Shown here piece after piece: positions 35,306 to 43,985 of a stretch of DNA of 64,000 nucleotides. The notes under the pieces are model-generated. The model worked only from the letters and a program-made list of their open reading frames with translations, was not told where the DNA came from and searched no databases. The stretch spans positions 1 through 64,000 of the forward strand of contig JAYFNT010000012.1 of the NCBI GenBank assembly GCA_034933285.1, read 5' to 3'. Source of the stretch: RPRC01 sp034933285 (GTDB lineage Bacteria > Desulfobacterota > Desulfuromonadia > Geobacterales > Geobacteraceae). The first letter of the stretch is position 1; every line of letters starts with the position of its first letter. A program made the translations under genes and the position numbers.

Positions 35306-36871
35306 TCAATGACGGAAATGCCTCATGCCGGTGAACACCATGGCCATGCCGTGCTCGTCTGCCGCGGCGATCACCTCTGCATCCCGCATGCTTCCACCGG
35401 GCTGGATAACCGCGGTGATGCCGACTGAAGCCGCATTGTCTATGCCGTCCCGGAACGGGAAGAATGCGTCGGACGCCATGACCGCCCCGGCTACCTGCAG
35501 GCCTGCCTGCTCGGCCTTGATCGCGGCGATGCGGGCCGAGTTGACCCGGCTCATCTGCCCTGCGCCCACCCCTACGGTCATCTTGCCCCTGGCATAGACG
35601 ATGGCGTTGGACTTGACGAATTTGGCCACCCGCCAGGCGAACAGCAGGTCGGCCATCTCCCGGTCGGTGGGGGTGCGCTTCGAAACCACTTTCAGCTCCT
35701 TGAGCAGTTCCTGGTCAGCGTCCTGCACAAGCAGGCCGCCGGTCACGCGCTTCATGTCCAGGCGGGGGGCAGGTGCTGCCGGGAACTGACCGCAAGCCAG
35801 GAGGCGCACGTTTTTCTTGGCGGCAACAATCGAAGTGGCTTCCGGAGAAACGGTCGGCGCGATGATCACCTCAACGAACTGCCTTTCCACGATGGCGGCG
35901 GCGGTTGCTGCGTCCAGTTCCCTGTTGCAGGCGATGATGCCGCCGAAAGCAGATTCGGGATCGGTCTTGTATGCCCTGTCGTAGGCGTCGAAGAGTGAGT
36001 CTCCCACCGCCACTCCACATGGATTGGCGTGCTTCACGATAACGCAGGCGGGCGTGTCGCTGAACTGCTTGACGCATTCCAGGGCCGCGTCCGTGTCTGC
36101 GATGTTGTTATATGAGAGTTCCTTGCCCTGCAGCTGGGTAGCAGTGGCGGTTGAGGCTTCTTGTGCGGTTGCTTCCACGAAAAAGGCTGCCTTCTGGTGG
36201 GGGTTCTCCCCGTAGCGCATTTCCTGGGACTTCTTGAACTGCACGGTGAAGGTATCGGGAAATCCGGACACGCCTTCGCCGGTCCGGCAGCCGAGCCAGT
36301 TGGAGATCGCCGCATCGTAGGCCGCAGTGCGCTGGTATACTTTCACCGCCAGTCCGAAATTGGTTTCGCGGGAAACCGCTCCGTCATTGGCCTGCATTTC
36401 GGAGAGCACCTTGTCGTAGTCTGCCGGGTCGGTAACCACAGTCACGTCCGGCCAGTTTTTCGCTGCCGAACGGAGCATGGTGGGGCCACCGATGTCGATG
36501 TTCTCTATGGCGTCTTCCAGGGTGCAACCTTCCTTTGCCACGGTCGCCTCGAACGGATAGAGGTTCACCGCCACCATATCGATGTTCTCGATGCCGTGCT
36601 CCTTCATCTTTGCCACATGCTCGGGGTTGCTGCGCATGCCGAGCAGGCCGCCGTGGACCTTGGGGTGCAGGGTTTTCACCCGGCCGTCGAGCATTTCCGG
36701 GAACCCGGTGTACTCCGAGACATCTTTCACTGCCAGGCCCGCCTCGCGAAGCATCCTGGCGGTTCCGCCGGTCGAGAGTATTTCCACGTTGTATCTTGCG
36801 AGTTCCCGGGCCAGTTCGAGGACGCCGGTCTTGTCGGACACGCTGATGAGCGCGCGGGTTATTTTTGCCAT
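35306..36871 (-). CDS. purH: bifunctional AICAR transformylase/IMP cyclohydrolase
   Basis: 521 residues, the last two steps to IMP. N-terminal MGS-like cyclohydrolase domain (about 1-195; ALISVSDKTGVLELARELARY, STGGTARMLREAGL, TLHPKVHGGLLG), then the AICAR transformylase domain with ELSYNNIADTDAALECVKQF, ACVIVKHANPCGVAVG, SAFGGIIACNREL and the C-terminal FPFRDGIDNAASVGITAVIQPGGSMRD. Full length, first of three pur genes on this strand. Confidence 0.97.
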   Translation of the reverse strand: MAKITRALISVSDKTGVLELARELARYNVEILSTGGTARMLREAGLAVKDVSEYTGFPEMLDGRVKTLHPKVHGGLLGMRSNPEHVAKMKEHGIENIDMVAVNLYPFEATVAKEGCTLEDAIENIDIGGPTMLRSAAKNWPDVTVVTDPADYDKVLSEMQANDGAVSRETNFGLAVKVYQRTAAYDAAISNWLGCRTGEGVSGFPDTFTVQFKKSQEMRYGENPHQKAAFFVEATAQEASTATATQLQGKELSYNNIADTDAALECVKQFSDTPACVIVKHANPCGVAVGDSLFDAYDRAYKTDPESAFGGIIACNRELDAATAAAIVERQFVEVIIAPTVSPEATSIVAAKKNVRLLACGQFPAAPAPRLDMKRVTGGLLVQDADQELLKELKVVSKRTPTDREMADLLFAWRVAKFVKSNAIVYARGKMTVGVGAGQMSRVNSARIAAIKAEQAGLQVAGAVMASDAFFPFRDGIDNAASVGITAVIQPGGSMRDAEVIAAADEHGMAMVFTGMRHFRH

Positions 36872-36952
36872 GGTTTATTCTCCTTGCTTTCGTATCATCT
36901 GTCCGGCCGGCAGCCAGGGGGCCGGAACGGAAACCGGACTGTTTTCATCAGC

Positions 36953-38254
36953 TTAATCTGCTGGTTGTGTCGTCGGAAAGTTCATGTGTGCGAGGAAGTA
37001 TTTTTCAAAGACAGGGGTGCCGGAGAGGGGGATGACCCGAATCCGTCGAGCCAACTCCTCGATGGCTGCCTTTCCCCGGGGGGCGGTGAGAGAGCTTTCC
37101 ACTCCTCCCAGAACCCCTTCACGTACGAAAATTCCATTACTTACCATGTTTTCGGTGAAAATTCCAATATTTTTTAGACAACGGGGATCGAGCACCGCGC
37201 CAAAAGAGCCGGTGACAACCACCCGTTCCACCTGCCCGCCCGAGATGCCGGCCCGCTTGAACAGGACTTCCATTCCTGCGCGGATGGCCGCTTTGGCCAG
37301 CTGCACCTGGCGGATATCGTCCTGGGTAAGGTAGACCGTCCCGGCTGAGTCACGGGAAAGGACAAAGGCGAGGCCACCCTCCATTTCCACGACCCGGTTT
37401 ACCAGGTTGGAGTCTATTTCATCGGGCGGTCTGATGCGCCCGGTCTGGTCCAGAACGCCTGCGTCGAGCATTTCGGAGACGGCGTTCAGGACTCCTGAAC
37501 CGCAGATTCCCACCGGCGGAGCGCCGGCGATGGTGGCGAAGCTGACCCTGTCCCGGTCGATGCCGACCCCGTCGATAGCCCCCGGCAGCGCAGGCATGCC
37601 GCAGGCCAGGTTTCCCCCTTCGAAGGCGGGACCGGCTGCCGCGGATGTTGCCCATATGGTGTCACCGGCTTCAAGGGCAATCTCGCCGTTGGTGCCCAGG
37701 TCCAGGTAGAGGGTGGCCGGTACGGGCGATAGGTTCGAAGGAGCAGGCGATTCCAGGCGCCGCGCCCCGAACAGGAACGCTACCAGGTCGCCACCCACGA
37801 AACCTCCGGGAAGGGGAAAGAAGTAGGCGTCAAGATCATGCTCCCAGCTGAGCAGGGAGGTCCGCACTGTCTGCCCATCGCTGAAAAGGGGGCGGAAGGG
37901 GGGGAAGGCGATTGATCGGACGGTAAGCCCCAGAGAGAAGTGCTCCATGGAGGGATTGCCGGCCAGCGCGACCGCTTCGACGTCGTTCCAGCGGGCTCCG
38001 GCTTCAGCGAGGAGCTGGCTCGACATGTCTTCCAGGGTCTGGTTGATGGCCAGGTTGAGTTCACGGAGAGCGCCCTCCGTTTCGCAGGCGGCCTGCAGGC
38101 GCGAGACAACATCGGAGCCGAATTTCCGCTGGGGATTGGCTCTTCCGCAAAAGGCCAGCCGTCGCCCGCTGCTGCGGTCTACAAGGGAAGCTGCAAGCGT
38201 GGTGGTGCCGATGTCGACGGCAATGGCAAGCCAATCAGCGGATTTCGACTGCAT
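36953..38254 (-). CDS. RACo-type ASKHA protein (DUF4445), lacking the ferredoxin domain
   Basis: About 433 residues from ATG 38254 (MQSKSADWLAIAVDIGTTTL), overlapping the selD 3' end by 20 nt; a longer frame to 38293 exists. An ASKHA ATPase fold is indicated by VDIGTTTLAASLVD, AGNPSMEHFSLGL, LYLDLGTNGEIALEAGD, GGNLACGMPALPGAID, GICGSGVLNAVSEML and VVVTGSFGAVLD. Reductive activators of corrinoid proteins carry this domain behind an N-terminal 2Fe-2S domain of about 100 residues that is missing here. It probably binds ATP and activates a corrinoid protein or enzyme, partner unknown. Confidence 0.8.
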   Translation of the reverse strand: MQSKSADWLAIAVDIGTTTLAASLVDRSSGRRLAFCGRANPQRKFGSDVVSRLQAACETEGALRELNLAINQTLEDMSSQLLAEAGARWNDVEAVALAGNPSMEHFSLGLTVRSIAFPPFRPLFSDGQTVRTSLLSWEHDLDAYFFPLPGGFVGGDLVAFLFGARRLESPAPSNLSPVPATLYLDLGTNGEIALEAGDTIWATSAAAGPAFEGGNLACGMPALPGAIDGVGIDRDRVSFATIAGAPPVGICGSGVLNAVSEMLDAGVLDQTGRIRPPDEIDSNLVNRVVEMEGGLAFVLSRDSAGTVYLTQDDIRQVQLAKAAIRAGMEVLFKRAGISGGQVERVVVTGSFGAVLDPRCLKNIGIFTENMVSNGIFVREGVLGGVESSLTAPRGKAAIEELARRIRVIPLSGTPVFEKYFLAHMNFPTTQPAD

Positions 38255-39308
38255 GTCCGCGGGTCTCGGCAACCTCGCCGATGAGGGTGGCAAAACAGCC
38301 GTTTTTCCCGGCCAGTGAGAGGAATCTTTCAGCAGCCTCCGGAGGGAGGCTGATGAGGAGGCCGCCCGAAGTCTGGGGGTCGAACAGGGGCAGGAGTTCG
38401 TCGGCTAGGGATCGTGTGTCGGCAGGCGAGAGAGCCGTAACGGTTCTGGCATCGCACAGGGATTGGAGATAAAAATCGCGGTTCCGGTAGCACCCCGCAG
38501 GGATCAGGCCATCGCGCATCAGGTCGTAAACCCCGGAGATGACAGGAATTGACTGAAAGTCCAGCACCATGGTCACCCCGGCGCCGCGTGCCATCTCAGA
38601 GGCGTGGCCGATGAGCCCGAAGCCGGTTACATCGGTGCAGGCGCTTGCTCCGCATTCGTTCATTAGCCGGGCCGCAGCGGAGTTCAGGGTTGCCATCCAG
38701 CGGCATGCTTCGTCGATCAGGCTGTCTGCCGCCATTTCCGCCTTGATGGCCGTGGAAATGATGCCCACACCCAACGGTTTGGTAAGGATGAGAAGATCTC
38801 CCGGCCTGGCCGTGGAATTTCTGACGATCCGCCCGGGGTGGACGGTACCCGAAACCGCCAGCCCGTATTTCAGTTCATCGTCTTCAACGGTATGCCCTCC
38901 GACGAGACACGCTCCTGCCTCGCGGATCTTGGCCATTCCCCCCTGGAGGATTTCCCGCAGAACTTCAGCCGGGAGAAGGCAGGCAGGGAAGAAGACCAGA
39001 TTCATGGCGGTTACCGGCATTCCCCCCATGGCAAAGACATCGGACAGCGCATTGGCCGCGGCGATGCTGCCGAAAAGGTACGGGTCGTCCACCAGCGGGG
39101 TGATGATATCGGTGGTCTCCACCAGGGCGCACTCGTCCCCCATGCGGTACACGCCCGCATCATCCGAGGTTTCCGGTCCCACCAGGAGGTTGGGGTCCGT
39201 TTCCCTCGGCAGACCTGACAGGGCTGCCTCCAGGCCCTCCGGGCCCAGCTTGGCAGCTCAACCGGCCGCTTTCACCATGTGGGTGAGCTTGATTTTCTTG
39301 TTTGTCAT
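38235..39308 (-). CDS. selD: selenide, water dikinase, selenoprotein with in-frame UGA
   Basis: 358 codons from ATG 39308, which has AAGGA 10 nt upstream. Codon 17 is TGA (39260-39258) in the context HMVKAAG-U-AAKLGPEGLE, the position of the catalytic Cys/Sec in SelD. Automatic calling that treats TGA as stop starts too late, at 39182. Downstream motifs are intact: SDDAGVYRMGDECALVETTD, DPYLFGSIAAANALSDVFAMGG, LVGGHTVEDDELKYGLAVSG, CTDVTGFGLIGHASEM, DPQTSGGLLISLP. It makes selenophosphate from selenide and ATP for tRNA-Sec. It overlaps the RACo-like gene and follows alr by 24 nt. Confidence 0.95.
39223..39260 (-). promoter_or_regulatory. bacterial SECIS element of selD
   Basis: Directly after the UGA (39260-39258), GCTGCC (39257-39252) pairs with GGCAGC (39228-39223). 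An internal loop separates this from an upper stem, GGCCC (39245-39241) with GGGCC (39237-39233), closed by a GGA loop. The distance from UGA to the apical loop, about 17 nt, fits SelB-dependent recoding. Confidence 0.75.
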
Positions 39309-39332
39309 CAGGTTACTTCCTTGTGCCCGCTT

Positions 39333-40475
39333 TTATCCTTTCGACCCGTTCAGGTACACCCTGGGCACCCTTTTGCTTATGCCGCAGAATACTTCGTAGG
39401 ATATGGTCCCTGCCTGCACGGCCAATTCCTCGGCCCGGATGCACGCCCCTTTGCCGTCACGTCCCAGCAGTGTTACGTCATCTCCTACCGCCACCCCGGG
39501 TATGTCTGTTACGTCGAGCATGATCCAATCCATGCAGACCGTGCCGGCCACACGCGCCCGCATCCCCCGGACCAGAACTTCGCCCCGGTTGCTGAGAGAA
39601 CGGCAATAGCCATCCGCATACCCCACCGGGACGCTTGCAATCAGTGTCTTCCGCTCGCTGACGAAGGTCCGGGCATAGCTCACGCTCCTGCCCGGCTCGA
39701 TCCACTTGAGCATGGCGATCCGGCTGGAAAGGCGCATCACCGGCATCAGGTCCAGCTTCCCTTCGAAATCCGGCGAGGGGAGTGCGCCGTAAAGGGTGAT
39801 GCCGGGACGTACCAGGTTGCAGAAAGGCAGGTCCAGGGTGTATGCGGCGGCACTGTTGGAAAGGTGGATATAGCGGGGAGAGAACCCTTCCCGGTACGCA
39901 GCTTCGATGACCCCGGCGAAGATCCGGCTCTGTCCCTCAGTGAACCTGCGGCCGCTGTCATCCAGTTCGTCTGCCGAGGCAAAATGGGATATGATACCTT
40001 CCAGTTCAATATTGGGCAGGTTTTTCAGCTCTGTCAGAAATGCCGGTATGTCTTGGTGATGAAAGCCGAGACGGCCCATACCCGTATCCACCTTGAGATG
40101 GATACGGGCTTTGCGGAAGAGCTTGCCTGCCGCCTGGTCCAAGGCCCGGGCCTGCTCCTGGTTGAAGACCACGGTTGAAATGCCGTAGCCGATGCATTTC
40201 CGCTCCTGGCCCGGATAGATTCCGCCCAGCAGCAGCACCGGCCGGTCGATTCCCGCTTTGCGGAGCTGGATTCCCTCGGCGAGGAATGCTACTCCAAAGG
40301 CGGTGATATCAAGTCGTTCCAGTTCCCTGGATACATCCATGAAGCCATGTCCGTAAGCATCGGCCTTTACCACGGCCAGGATTCCGCATCTGTCCGGAAC
40401 GGTCTGCCGTATCTGGTGGTAGTTGTGACGCAACACGGCGAGGTCGATCTCCGCGAGGGTGGGGCGGCTGTCCAT
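39333..40475 (-). CDS. alr: alanine racemase
   Basis: About 380 residues from the ATG at 40475 (MDSRPTLAEIDLAVLRHNY). PLP-dependent; makes D-alanine for peptidoglycan. PLP Lys in ILAVVKADAYGHG, VDTGMGRLG, LSNSAAAYTLDLPF, VRPGITLYGALPS, catalytic Tyr in SVSYARTFVSE, and VPVGYADGYCRSLSNRG. A longer open frame reaches into the upstream MITE-like repeat and is spurious. Likely first gene of alr-selD-RACo. Confidence 0.96.
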   Translation of the reverse strand: MDSRPTLAEIDLAVLRHNYHQIRQTVPDRCGILAVVKADAYGHGFMDVSRELERLDITAFGVAFLAEGIQLRKAGIDRPVLLLGGIYPGQERKCIGYGISTVVFNQEQARALDQAAGKLFRKARIHLKVDTGMGRLGFHHQDIPAFLTELKNLPNIELEGIISHFASADELDDSGRRFTEGQSRIFAGVIEAAYREGFSPRYIHLSNSAAAYTLDLPFCNLVRPGITLYGALPSPDFEGKLDLMPVMRLSSRIAMLKWIEPGRSVSYARTFVSERKTLIASVPVGYADGYCRSLSNRGEVLVRGMRARVAGTVCMDWIMLDVTDIPGVAVGDDVTLLGRDGKGACIRAEELAVQAGTISYEVFCGISKRVPRVYLNGSKG

Positions 40476-40491
40476 AGGCACTCCATTAGCA

Positions 40492-40629
40492 GGCTGTTGA
40501 AAAACTACCGCAGAGGCCGTCTGTGGCGTTGCGTGGTGCTCACACCTTCGCCTATCCAAGTGATATGTATCGGATGCTGCGCTCCGTGCGCCTTGCATCC
40601 GGCCTTCCTCGTAACGTTTTTCAATAGTC
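40492..40629. repeat. MITE-like intergenic element with 12-bp inverted ends
   Basis: CTGTTGAAAAAC (40494-40505) and GTTTTTCAATAG (40616-40627) are inverted with one mismatch and bound a ~137-bp GC-rich segment containing GCGCTCCGTGCGCCTTGCAT. It lies in the divergent region between alr and the TPP riboswitch. Similar short elements ending in TGTTGAAAAAC occur repeatedly in many Geobacter-type genomes; no transposase is encoded. Confidence 0.65.
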
Positions 40630-40745
40630 TGTTCGGTTCATTCCGTGCTTCGATTTGTACCATGGAACAGGGCTGCTGTAAAGGCGAAACCCATAAAAAT
40701 CATTGACTTCCCGGTGTGTTTTCGATAGGGTTGAGACTCGAAAAG

Positions 40746-40836
40746 CCAGCTGGGGGAGTTCGGAAGAACTGAGATTCGCGCGGGCGAAGACCCTTTGAAC
40801 CTGACCCGGTTCGCACCGGCGTAGGAAAGCGGCAGC
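40746..40836 (+). promoter_or_regulatory. TPP riboswitch (THI element)
   Basis: The conserved pieces appear in order: CTGAGA (40769-40774), GACCCTTTGAACCTGA (ending 40804), a CCGG..CCGG helix, and GTAGGAAAGCGG (from 40821). It precedes the thiE-thiD fusion and thiC and should switch off transcription when thiamine pyrophosphate is abundant. Confidence 0.95.
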
Positions 40837-40862
40837 AACGGCCCAAAGCTGAAGTTTCGGGG

Positions 40863-40890
40863 AGCCGTGGCCTGGTGCCGCGGCTTTTTT
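40863..40890 (+). terminator. riboswitch-controlled attenuator
   Basis: AGCCGTGGC (40863-40871) pairs with GCCGCGGCT (40877-40885), followed by six T. It lies 27 nt after the TPP aptamer and 180 nt before the first thi gene. Confidence 0.88.
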
Positions 40891-41071
40891 CGTTAATGCA
40901 GAATTCAGAAAACAGTAGCCAATAGTTAGAATATGGAAATTATGCTTCTGACAACGGGGTCTTCTCCCCTGGATTCTGACTCCTGACTCCTGAATTCCCG
41001 GAAAATATTCCCAAAACATGCTACATTGAAAAAACAGCCTGCAGCAGCAATCGGAACAAACGGAAACCACC

Positions 41072-42493
41072 ATGATCAATGGACTCTATCTCATCACCGA
41101 CCATGAAGACCGGCTCCTGGAAAGGGTTGAGGATGCCCTTGCCGGGGGGGTCAGATGCCTCCAGTATCGCAACAAGATAAAGGATTACGCGGGGCGGCTC
41201 GAAGAAGGGAGGGAACTGCTCAGGCTTTGTTCCCGACACGGCATTCCCTTCATCGTAAACGACGACCTGAAACTCGCCGCCGAACTTCACGCGGACGGCG
41301 TTCATCTGGGACAGGATGACGGCAGTGTGGCCGAGGCGCGGCTCTTGCTCGGTCGGGAAGCCATAATCGGTGTTTCCACCCATTCCGTGGAAGAAGCACT
41401 GGGGGCGGAGGCTGAGGGTGCTGACTACGTGGGCTTTGGCGCCATGTTCCCGACTGAGAGCAAGGAAATACGGTATCTGCCTGGCCCGGGAGCGCTTGCC
41501 GAAGCGCGGAAGAGGGTGCGCATCCCCATGGTGGCCATTGGTGGCATCAACCGCGACAACGCCTGTGAGGTCATCGATGCCGGCGCCGATGCCATCGCTG
41601 TCATATCGGCAGTCCTTTCCGACAGGGAGCCGGGTCTTGCTGCTGCTGAACTCGACCTCCTCTTCAACAGGCTTCTGCCATTCCCGCGCGGGTCGGTCCT
41701 GACCGTTGCCGGCAGTGATTCGGGAGGCGGCGCCGGAATCCAGGCGGACATCAAGACCATTACGCTGCTGGGATCATACGCGGCTTCCGTTGTTACCGCC
41801 CTTACTGCCCAGAACACACGAGGCGTGAGGGCCATTCACGGTGCGCCCGCGCCATTCGTGGCTGAACAGCTGGATGCGGTGCTCAGCGACATTCCGGTGA
41901 ATGTGGTCAAAACCGGCATGCTCTTTTCAGCGCCGATCCTGGAGGTTTTGGCGGAAAAACTGGCTTTTTACGACAAAAGGCTTCTGGTCCTGGATCCGGT
42001 GATGATCGCCAAGGGCGGGAGTTCCCTGATCGACGACAACGCTGTCGCGAGCCTCGTGGACAAGCTCCTGCCCCGCGCATATCTCGTTACTCCCAATCTT
42101 CCCGAGGCCGAGCGGCTCACCGGGCTCACGATTCGCGACCAGAATGCCATGGAGCAGGCATGTTACGGTCTCCATCGCCTGGGTGCGCGCAACGTGCTGA
42201 TCAAGGGGGGGCACCATCACGGGCCTGAAGCAACCGACCTGCTTTTCGACGGAACGACTTTCCGCTGCTTCACCTCGAAACGCCTTGACACCGTCAACAC
42301 CCATGGAACCGGCTGTACCTATGCTTCTGCCATAGCGGCTTTCCTTGCCATGGGAGAGCCGCTGCCGGTGGCGGTCGGCAAAGCCAAACTATTCATAAGC
42401 GAAGCGATCGCCCTGGCCGTTCCCCTGGGGAGCGGGCATGGTCCGGTCAATCATTTCCAGGCTGCACGAAAGATGCGGCAGACAATGGAGTAA
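41072..42493 (+). CDS. thiED: fused thiamine phosphate synthase and HMP(-P) kinase (ThiE-ThiD)
   Basis: 473 residues. The N-terminal 205 residues are ThiE: GLYLITDHED, VRCLQYRNKIKD, IPFIVNDDLKLAAELHADGVHLGQDD, VGFGAMFPTESK, VAIGGINRDNA. From about residue 208 a complete ThiD follows: VLTVAGSDSGGGAGIQADIKT, VVTALTAQNTRGV, LVLDPVMIAKGGSSLID, VLIKGGHHHG, and NTHGTGCTYASAIAAFLA with the anion-hole and catalytic Cys. It makes HMP-PP and joins it to the thiazole phosphate. Controlled by the TPP riboswitch; thiC starts 10 nt later. Confidence 0.95.
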   Translation: MINGLYLITDHEDRLLERVEDALAGGVRCLQYRNKIKDYAGRLEEGRELLRLCSRHGIPFIVNDDLKLAAELHADGVHLGQDDGSVAEARLLLGREAIIGVSTHSVEEALGAEAEGADYVGFGAMFPTESKEIRYLPGPGALAEARKRVRIPMVAIGGINRDNACEVIDAGADAIAVISAVLSDREPGLAAAELDLLFNRLLPFPRGSVLTVAGSDSGGGAGIQADIKTITLLGSYAASVVTALTAQNTRGVRAIHGAPAPFVAEQLDAVLSDIPVNVVKTGMLFSAPILEVLAEKLAFYDKRLLVLDPVMIAKGGSSLIDDNAVASLVDKLLPRAYLVTPNLPEAERLTGLTIRDQNAMEQACYGLHRLGARNVLIKGGHHHGPEATDLLFDGTTFRCFTSKRLDTVNTHGTGCTYASAIAAFLAMGEPLPVAVGKAKLFISEAIALAVPLGSGHGPVNHFQAARKMRQTME

Positions 42494-42503
42494 AGTAAAT
42501 ATA

Positions 42504-43802
42504 ATGACCCAGCTTGAATCCGCCCGCAAGGGCATCATTACCGATGAGATGTCCGCAGCTGCCCTCTCTGAGGGAGTTTCACCCGACCATATCCGTGACG
42601 GGATTGCCGCCGGGACCATCGTCATCTGCCACAACAGACTTCATGCAAACGGCCGTCCCCTGGCGGTCGGCGCCGGGCTCCGGACCAAGGTCAACGCCAA
42701 TATCGGGTCATCTTCCGATGATACCGATATCGAGAAGGAGCTGGAAAAGGCAAGGGTTGCCGTATCCTGCGGCGCTGATGCCCTGATGGATCTTTCCACC
42801 GGCGGCCCGGTCGACGAAATCCGCCGCGCGGTCATTGCCGAAACCGATGCTTGCATCGGCAGCGTGCCCCTTTACCAGGCAGCCCTGGATACGGTCCGTA
42901 TCCAGAAGAAGGCCATCGTTGACATGACCGTGGACGACATTTTCGCAGGTATAGCGAAACACGGCAACGATGGGGTCGATTTCATAACCGTCCATTGCGG
43001 GGTCACCCGTTCGACCGTAGAGCGGATGCGGAACGAAGGGAGAATCATGGATGTGGTCTCCCGGGGCGGCGCCTTCACCATCGAGTGGATGGCCTATAAC
43101 GGGCGGGAAAATCCGCTCTACGAGGAGTTCGACCGGCTCCTGGAGATCACCAGGGAGTACGACATGGTCCTGTCCCTGGGGGACGGCTTCCGGCCCGGCT
43201 GCCTTGCGGATGCCACCGATCGCGCGCAGATCCAGGAGCTGATCATCCTGGGCGAACTTACCCAGCGTGCCCAGGCCGCCGGTGTCCAGGTCATGATCGA
43301 AGGGCCCGGTCACGTGCCCCTCAACCAGATCAAGGCCAACATCCTGCTGCAGAAGAGGCTCTGCCACGGCGCGCCCTTCTATGTTCTCGGGCCCTTGGTT
43401 ACAGACATCGCTCCGGGCTATGACCATATAACCTGCGCCATCGGAGGGGCGATAGCCGCTGCCGCCGGCGCCGATTTCCTCTGCTACGTCACTCCCAGCG
43501 AGCACCTGCGGCTGCCTGACGTGAACGATGTCCGCGAGGGGGTTATCGCTTCCTGTATTGCCGCCCATGCCGCCGACATCGCCAAGGGGGTGCCGGGCGC
43601 GATGCAACGCGACAGGGAAATGGCAAAGTGCCGAAAGAAGCTGGACTGGGAAGGCCAGTACCGGCTTTCGCTCGACCCGGAGCGGGCCAGGCGTTTGCGG
43701 GACGAATCGGGTGTGTCCGATCACGGCGCCTGCACCATGTGCGGCGAGTTCTGCGCCTACAAGGTCATGGACAGTGCCATGGAAAAAAAGGAAAAAGGCT
43801 GA
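42504..43802 (+). CDS. thiC: phosphomethylpyrimidine synthase ThiC
   Basis: 432 residues, the short form typical of anaerobes. A radical SAM-type enzyme that rearranges aminoimidazole ribotide to HMP phosphate. Seen: VGAGLRTKVNANIGSSSD, ALMDLSTGGPVDEIRR, TVHCGVTRSTVERM, MIEGPGHVPLNQIKANI, YVLGPLVTDIAPGYDHIT, and the C-terminal cluster ligands CTMCGEFC (CxxCxxxxC type). The start at 42504 begins MTQLESARKG; the longer frame overlaps the preceding gene. Same riboswitch-controlled operon. Confidence 0.96.
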   Translation: MTQLESARKGIITDEMSAAALSEGVSPDHIRDGIAAGTIVICHNRLHANGRPLAVGAGLRTKVNANIGSSSDDTDIEKELEKARVAVSCGADALMDLSTGGPVDEIRRAVIAETDACIGSVPLYQAALDTVRIQKKAIVDMTVDDIFAGIAKHGNDGVDFITVHCGVTRSTVERMRNEGRIMDVVSRGGAFTIEWMAYNGRENPLYEEFDRLLEITREYDMVLSLGDGFRPGCLADATDRAQIQELIILGELTQRAQAAGVQVMIEGPGHVPLNQIKANILLQKRLCHGAPFYVLGPLVTDIAPGYDHITCAIGGAIAAAAGADFLCYVTPSEHLRLPDVNDVREGVIASCIAAHAADIAKGVPGAMQRDREMAKCRKKLDWEGQYRLSLDPERARRLRDESGVSDHGACTMCGEFCAYKVMDSAMEKKEKG

Positions 43803-43823
43803 TCCCCAATGAAGCATCATTTG

Positions 43824-43854
43824 AGCCGCAAGATTTCGATCTTGCGGCTTTTTT
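43824..43854 (+). terminator. intrinsic terminator of the thi operon
   Basis: AGCCGCAAGAT (43824-43834) pairs with ATCTTGCGGCT (43839-43849) around a TTCG loop and runs into six T. Confidence 0.93.
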
Positions 43855-43985
43855 GTTCTTATTTCCGGCATGGTGTTGAGCGGGAAAGGGAGGTCCTGAA
43901 AGCAGATACTAAAAATAATTGGGAACTTTCCCTTTTATGCCGATGTCTATAAGTACAAACAACTTTGTACGAGGAGGGACAAATC

